DNA from: CBDFKY01 sp965248995
GTDB lineage: Bacteria; Pseudomonadota; Alphaproteobacteria; Rickettsiales; UBA998
DNA: 64,000 nt
Reading direction: 5' to 3'
NCBI GenBank assembly: GCA_965248995.1
Contig: CBDFKY010000006.1
Coordinates: 310,001-374,000, forward strand
The notes beneath the pieces are model-generated. The model was not told the DNA's origin, made no database searches, and saw only the letters and a program-made list of their open reading frames with translations. Shown here one piece after another: positions 60,244-64,000 of this stretch (positions are counted from its first letter, which is position 1; every line of letters starts with the position of its first letter). The position numbers and the translations under genes are program-made.

Positions 60244-61359
60244 ATGGAACGCCCGGTCATCCTGTATTTTTCGCCCGTCGGATTTTTCAAAGGCGGTGCC
60301 GAGCGTTCGCTGTTCGACTTGTTGGCCAATCCGTATGTCTCCCCTGTTTTGGTGGTGCCGGAAGAAGGGCCGATCGCCGAGAAAGTCCGCTCCCTGGGTA
60401 TCCGCTGTCATGTGCTGCCGTTCGGGATGATCGCCGATATCCGCCGTCCTTTCTCTTTTATGAAAAGTATGGTGGCGATGCGGGATCTTTTGCGTGCGAG
60501 TCGCGAACTGAAGCGCATCGCCCGTCAGGAAGGGGCGCGTATCGTGCATTCCAACGGACTGAAAGCGCATATGATCAACGGGTCCGCGCATGTGCTGGGC
60601 GGAGCGAAAGCGGTGATGCATATCCGGGATATTCCGTATACACGCTCGGAGATGGTCGTCTGGAACCTGATGTATGGTTTAAGCAACGCGCTGGTGCTGG
60701 TGTCCCGCGCCTGCTGGACGCGGGCGGGAGACCTGCCGCCCAAAGTGCATGTCATTCATAACGGCACGCCGCTCGTCGCCGAAGCGCCTGAACAGAGAGA
60801 GGAAGGCACTGACCTGACGCTGGGATTCGTCGGACGGATTCATCCGGCGAAAGGCCTGCATCTGCTGCTCGACTGGCTGGCGGAAGCGCGAAAGAAAGGG
60901 ACGGCTGCCCGGCTAAGCGTACGCGGGACTTTTTCGGACGACGCACCGGAGTATGAAGGCCAGATCCAGCAGCAGATCCGGGCGCTCGGACTGGAAGACA
61001 GCGTCGACTTCACGGGGTTTCTGAACGATCCCACTGCGGTGTATGCGGGAATCGACATCGTGGTGGTGCCTTCCGATACACCTGATCCGCTGCCGCGCAG
61101 CGTGATGGAATCCATGGCGCGCGGCATCCCGGTGATGGGATATCCGGCCGGCGGCATCGGTGAAATGATCACTCACGGCGAAACGGGCTTTCTGGTCCAC
61201 GATTCGGCCGGTTTCCTGGAAGCGTTGCATGTCATCACGACGGACGGGACGGTGCTGGGTCGTATGATCGCGGCGGCGCGCCGTAAGATCGAGACGGAAT
61301 TCACCATTCCGCATCTGCACGAGGCATTACATTCTCTGTATGCTGGCTTGTTGAATTAA
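60244..61359 (+). CDS. Glycosyltransferase family 4
   Basis: Retaining GT-B enzyme, 371 aa. The N-terminal FKGGAERSLFDLL loop, the middle VSRACW...VIHNGTP, and the donor-binding GFVGRIHPAKGLHLLLDW and DIVVVPSDTPDPLPRSVMESMARGIPVMGYPAGGIGEMI (EX7E-type) are visible. Sugar and acceptor are not predictable. It starts 4 bp after the Wzc-like stop, so it belongs to the same transcript. Confidence 0.9.
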   Translation: MERPVILYFSPVGFFKGGAERSLFDLLANPYVSPVLVVPEEGPIAEKVRSLGIRCHVLPFGMIADIRRPFSFMKSMVAMRDLLRASRELKRIARQEGARIVHSNGLKAHMINGSAHVLGGAKAVMHIRDIPYTRSEMVVWNLMYGLSNALVLVSRACWTRAGDLPPKVHVIHNGTPLVAEAPEQREEGTDLTLGFVGRIHPAKGLHLLLDWLAEARKKGTAARLSVRGTFSDDAPEYEGQIQQQIRALGLEDSVDFTGFLNDPTAVYAGIDIVVVPSDTPDPLPRSVMESMARGIPVMGYPAGGIGEMITHGETGFLVHDSAGFLEALHVITTDGTVLGRMIAAARRKIETEFTIPHLHEALHSLYAGLLN

Positions 61360-61477
61360 TCATAAAGCAAGCCTGTTGCCTCATTTCAGTTTATTGCGAA
61401 AAAATCCCATTTTCTAGCGTATTTTCAGAGGTTATCGCTACGGTTATGAAACGCCCTTAGGTTAGTCAGGGAGTATT

Positions 61478-61588
61478 ATGCCAAAAAGCTATGCAAAAAT
61501 AGCATGGCTGAAATGCACAAATAAGCTTGCATTAACATCTCTATTTAATAAATATAATCCCCGTTATTTCATCCTTCTGTTTTGTTAA
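61478..61588 (+). CDS. Possible small open reading frame, 36 aa
   Basis: ATG at 61478 with GGGAG just upstream encodes MPKSYAKIAWLK followed by a short hydrophobic end (RYFILLFC). It lies in an A+T-rich spacer of 386 bp (61360-61745) that otherwise shows no gene. It may be a chance frame. Confidence 0.25.
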   Translation: MPKSYAKIAWLKCTNKLALTSLFNKYNPRYFILLFC

Positions 61589-61745
61589 TTTTTAACAGCA
61601 GACATTTTTATCCCAACCATGGATAGGAATGATTCAGGACTTCATTGCTTCGCGCCGTCTATTTTCTTACGAACGTACATCTGTGCGAAGTAACTGAAGT
61701 GAAATGACATAGCTCAGTACACTCTTTATCGGAGACTAAGTTCTA

Positions 61746-62186
61746 ATGGTTTTATCACAGACCACTTCGTGCCTCGCTACCACCCAAAGCAGCCGTGAAC
61801 ACATTGTGTTTATGGATTTTGCAATGGATTGTATCAAAAATGCCCTACGGTCTGGTAAATACAGATTAGCTGTAGGTGCTGCAAATAGTGGTAGTATCCA
61901 TGATAGCATGATGACTATGACTGGAAACAACCCAAAAATTGTCATTTGGCATTTTGGGAAAAATCCTATGCTCTATCCTCAACACATTGTTGTTCTTGTG
62001 GGTGAGCTAAGTCTCTATGGTATCGAACCATCCCAAGTTAGCTTGGTGATTGATAGCATTTCATCTGTTGACAAACCGTGGGGATGCTCTAACCTGCTAA
62101 ATTACATTGAACCAGAAAAAATGCTAGTGCTTCAAGATGCACTGCGTTCTGCTGGTTTCGAAGTAACGGATACAAGTTGCTTCTAA
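61746..62186 (+). CDS. Unrecognised protein, 146 aa, solitary
   Basis: Unrecognised, A+T-rich and T-ending in codon use. No signal peptide or membrane helix. Strands are visible in KIVIWHFGKNP, HIVVLVGELSLYGI and SQVSLVIDSISSV, arranged like an alpha/beta fold, with helices after (NYIEPEKMLVLQDALRSAGFEV). Four cysteines are present (SCLA, DCIK, WGCSN, TSCF). A GGAGA site lies about 12 bp upstream and a strong terminator follows, so it is an independent transcript. Confidence 0.6.
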   Translation: MVLSQTTSCLATTQSSREHIVFMDFAMDCIKNALRSGKYRLAVGAANSGSIHDSMMTMTGNNPKIVIWHFGKNPMLYPQHIVVLVGELSLYGIEPSQVSLVIDSISSVDKPWGCSNLLNYIEPEKMLVLQDALRSAGFEVTDTSCF

Positions 62187-62211
62187 GCACCTGATCCTAA
62201 CCTTCACATTT

Positions 62212-62250
62212 CCGCCACCTGACGCATGACCTCAGAGGCGGTATTTTTTT
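62212..62250 (+). terminator. Rho-independent terminator
   Basis: CCGCC (62212-62216) pairs with GGCGG (62237-62241), with inner CTGA/TCAG, then TATTTTTTT. It ends the 146-aa gene. Confidence 0.82.
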
Positions 62251-62262
62251 GCCTGTCTATTA

Positions 62263-62422
62263 AGAACCAGTCACGTAAACCCTTTTATGCAGCTGCAAAC
62301 GGTCAATTTACTGCGATTCGATGGGGGCGGCCCCCCGCCTCATGTACCTTAAGTACACTGCGCTTCGAGTCTCGCAAATCAACCATTTTCGCTAGCCTAA
62401 AAAGGTTTACGTGACTGGTTCT
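62263..62422. mobile_element. MITE-like element with 23-bp terminal inverted repeats
   Basis: The left end AGAACCAGTCACGTAAACC (62263 onward) is the reverse complement of the right end GGTTTACGTGACTGGTTCT (ending at 62422), each continued by TTTT/AAAA; there is one extra C on the left. The interior, about 113 bp, has no coding capacity and contains a G+C-rich hairpin near 62323-62338 (GGGGGCGGCCCCCC). A non-autonomous element is likely; target-site duplication is not obvious. Confidence 0.65.
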
Positions 62423-62494
62423 AAGAAGTGTATCGTTCGTCCGGCGATAAGTTTCAAAAAGCTGATCATGCCTGCATGGCCAATAGCCGAACGT

Positions 62495-62917
62495 TTAAGC
62501 CTGCGTTTCCTGATCCGCCATGGATTTAAGCAGATCCGCGAAGCGCTTGCGCACTTTTTCATCTTTGATGCTGTAATAAGCGCGTACCAGCTCCAGCGTT
62601 TCACGGCTGGAAATCCTTTCATGTTCGAAACTTTCCGCTTCCTCCGCCATCCCAACGGAATAAGGAGTCAGGTCCCCGCTTTTCAATTCATAGCCTTCAA
62701 AAAAATAGGCGATGGGCACTGTCAGCAGTTTTCCCACTTCATACAGGCGGCTGGAGCCCATCCGGTTGATTCCGCGCTCATATTTTTGAACCTGCTGGAA
62801 TGTTACACCGAGGGCGCGGCCGATGCTGTCCTGCGACAACCCCAACATGATCCGCCTGGAGCGTAATCGGTTACCGACAAAGGAATCAACGGGATGGGTA
62901 GGCATGTGAATCGACAA
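62495..62917 (-). CDS. XRE-family transcriptional regulator, 140 aa
   Basis: HTH at residues 15-70 (NRLRSRRIMLGLSQDSIGRALGVTFQQVQKYERGINRMG), followed by a LYEVGKLLTVPIAYFFEG segment and a charged C-terminal helix (RKRFADLLKSMADQ). This is the common alphaproteobacterial single-domain repressor whose relatives control development and stress genes. ATG at 62917 or 62905. Divergent from a membrane protein across nested palindromes. Confidence 0.88.
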   Translation of the reverse strand: MSIHMPTHPVDSFVGNRLRSRRIMLGLSQDSIGRALGVTFQQVQKYERGINRMGSSRLYEVGKLLTVPIAYFFEGYELKSGDLTPYSVGMAEEAESFEHERISSRETLELVRAYYSIKDEKVRKRFADLLKSMADQETQA

Positions 62918-62950
62918 TCCTTCAGTTAAAACAGAGAGCGTAAGGAAAAA

Positions 62951-63034
62951 ACAGCTTTAAGCTGTGGAGTATGGTAAATTGTTCGCGTTTTTTAGAAATA
63001 TATTTCTTAATTAATATCCCAAAACGCGACAATT
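62951..63034. promoter_or_regulatory. Nested palindromes between divergent genes
   Basis: ACAGCTTTAAGCTGT (62951-62965) is a perfect 7-bp dyad 33 bp upstream of the XRE start. AGAAATATATTTCT (62994-63007) is a 14-bp palindrome, itself enclosed by AATTGTTCGCGTTTT (62977-62991) and AAAACGCGACAATT (63021-63034). Dyads of this kind in front of an XRE gene are likely operators. Confidence 0.6.
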
Positions 63035-63150
63035 GTCACGTGATTTTTAACCTATTGTTTCATAAAGGCACGCCCTGGGCCCGATTTTTTATAATGCGGC
63101 AGGCAGCATTTCGATTGAGCCGACGTGAAATCCGCAGTAGCATGTGAAGA

Positions 63151-64000
63151 ATGCGGCTTGCTCACAATTCCGCTTTCGTTCGGTTTTTTCCCCGGAATGA
63201 AAGGCGTTATTTATTTTCTCCCCTGATAGACGCCGCGCTGGCCGGCGGGATCGCCTGGGCCGTCATTCCCCTGCTGTTCTGGCTGGCGCCGCCAACGGCC
63301 GCAGGGAAAGTGGACGGTTACCTGACGTTTCATGTGAGCGTGGCGTTCGCCGTTCTGGCCTACGTCGTCAACTATCCGCATTTCATGGCGTCCTACGGCC
63401 TGCTCTACAGCGGTTATCGCACCCGGCTGCGCGCTTATCGTGCCGAGGGCCTTTTTTACTGGCGGTATCTCTTCGCCGGCATAGGCGTGCCGTGCCTGCT
63501 GCTCGCGTATTTCGCGTATGCGTTCATCACGCAGCGCATGGCCGTTTTTTCCATCGGCGTGCAGCTGATGTTCTTCACGGTCGGTTGGCATTACGTCAAG
63601 CAGGGGTTCGGGGTGTTCATCCTCCTCAGCGCATTGAAGCGTGTGTATTATGGCCGGGCGATCCGCCGGCTGCTGCTGATCAACTGCCTGCTGGTCTGGA
63701 TGCTTTCCTGGCTGGGCGGCAATATCTGGGTGCCGGGGTATGAGCAGAGCCACACTAATTTCCGGGGCGTGATCTACGCGCCGCTCGGCATCGGCCTGCC
63801 GCCATACGTGATGGGGTTGCTGCGTCTGGCCGTGTGGGGCTATGGCGGCATGGTTCTCGCCGCGATCGGCTGGCAGGCATGGCGCACGCGTACCCTTCCG
63901 TCACTCACCGCGTTGGCGGGTTACAGCACTATGTATACCCTGCTGCTGCTTTCCTATCTCCATCCTCTATGGGTCTATATGACGCCGCTGCTGCATTCCG
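63151..64000 (+). CDS. Polytopic membrane protein, partial (runs off window end)
   Basis: An open frame from the ATG at 63151 to the window end, 283 codons, without a stop. At least seven hydrophobic helices are visible, e.g. GGIAWAVIPLLFWLA, FHVSVAFAVLAYVVNYPHF and MFFTVGWHYVKQGFGVFILL. His in NYPHF, GWHYVKQG and LLHS spaced along the chain recall metal-binding membrane enzymes such as the Brp/Blh carotenoid oxygenases, but this is only a hint. No signal peptide. Divergent from the XRE gene. Confidence 0.75.
   Translation, partial: MRLAHNSAFVRFFPRNERRYLFSPLIDAALAGGIAWAVIPLLFWLAPPTAAGKVDGYLTFHVSVAFAVLAYVVNYPHFMASYGLLYSGYRTRLRAYRAEGLFYWRYLFAGIGVPCLLLAYFAYAFITQRMAVFSIGVQLMFFTVGWHYVKQGFGVFILLSALKRVYYGRAIRRLLLINCLLVWMLSWLGGNIWVPGYEQSHTNFRGVIYAPLGIGLPPYVMGLLRLAVWGYGGMVLAAIGWQAWRTRTLPSLTALAGYSTMYTLLLLSYLHPLWVYMTPLLHS

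Noticed and set aside
63211..63753. 180-codon minus-strand frame near the window end
   Set aside because: Antisense to a long uninterrupted plus-strand membrane protein frame that starts at 63151 and leaves the window.

Overview
The window reads as a chromosomal segment of a free-living or host-associated alphaproteobacterium. The evidence is the set of conserved host genes: an HdaA-type DnaA regulator, a DUF2585 membrane protein, a BamF-like (DUF3035) lipoprotein, AddA instead of RecB, a FolM-like SDR and an alphaproteobacterial XRE regulator. The host genes are clearly G+C-rich. Three kinds of sequence stand out as more A+T-rich: a tRNA-borne integrated element, a few solitary genes, and some long intergenic spacers. 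I cannot name a genus from sequence alone.

Layout. 1-6.6 kb: the 5' end of pyrF, two unrecognised proteins, fabD, then an opposite-strand run ftsW-murG-small pore-like protein joined by 4-nt overlaps, then a trm112-like/hdaA pair. 6.6-19.55 kb: an integrative element of about 12.9 kb bounded by 55-bp direct repeats in tRNA-Gly(GCC). It has a P4-type tyrosine integrase, an HTH protein, a primase/helicase, a HigBA toxin-antitoxin module, and two copies of a cassette: DUF5681 gene, XRE-ImmA/IrrE regulator-protease, an unrecognised partner, and a small Lys/Gly-rich protein. One or two genes in each cassette copy are decayed. A truncated DNA methyltransferase lies between the two cassettes. 20-27 kb: a CmoA-like methyltransferase, an ICMT-like membrane methyltransferase and a PmrA/QseB-like two-component system form an operon, followed by a second ICMT-like gene. 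Both units are preceded by the same TAAGTTT-N4-TAAGTTT site.

27-53 kb: housekeeping genes: guaB, an orphan MazF-like toxin, dnaN-recF, a DUF2807-like beta-rich protein behind a promoter-like sequence containing nine G residues, gyrB, a 2'-5' RNA ligase, a bamF-like/M16/M16/pgi operon, miaB, addA, sodB, a class-I glutamine amidotransferase, a SDR and a carboxylesterase. 54-61.4 kb: a polysaccharide locus (flippase, O-antigen ligase/polymerase, Wza-like exporter, Wzc-like tyrosine kinase, GT4). 61.4-64 kb: a solitary A+T-rich gene, a MITE-like inverted-repeat element, an XRE regulator diverging from a partial polytopic membrane protein across nested palindromes.

The observations I would follow first are the duplicated ImmA/IrrE cassette in the tRNA-Gly element (positions 8210-14290), the two-component-controlled methyltransferase regulon (22440-27014), and the possible phase-variable promoter at 32398-32423.
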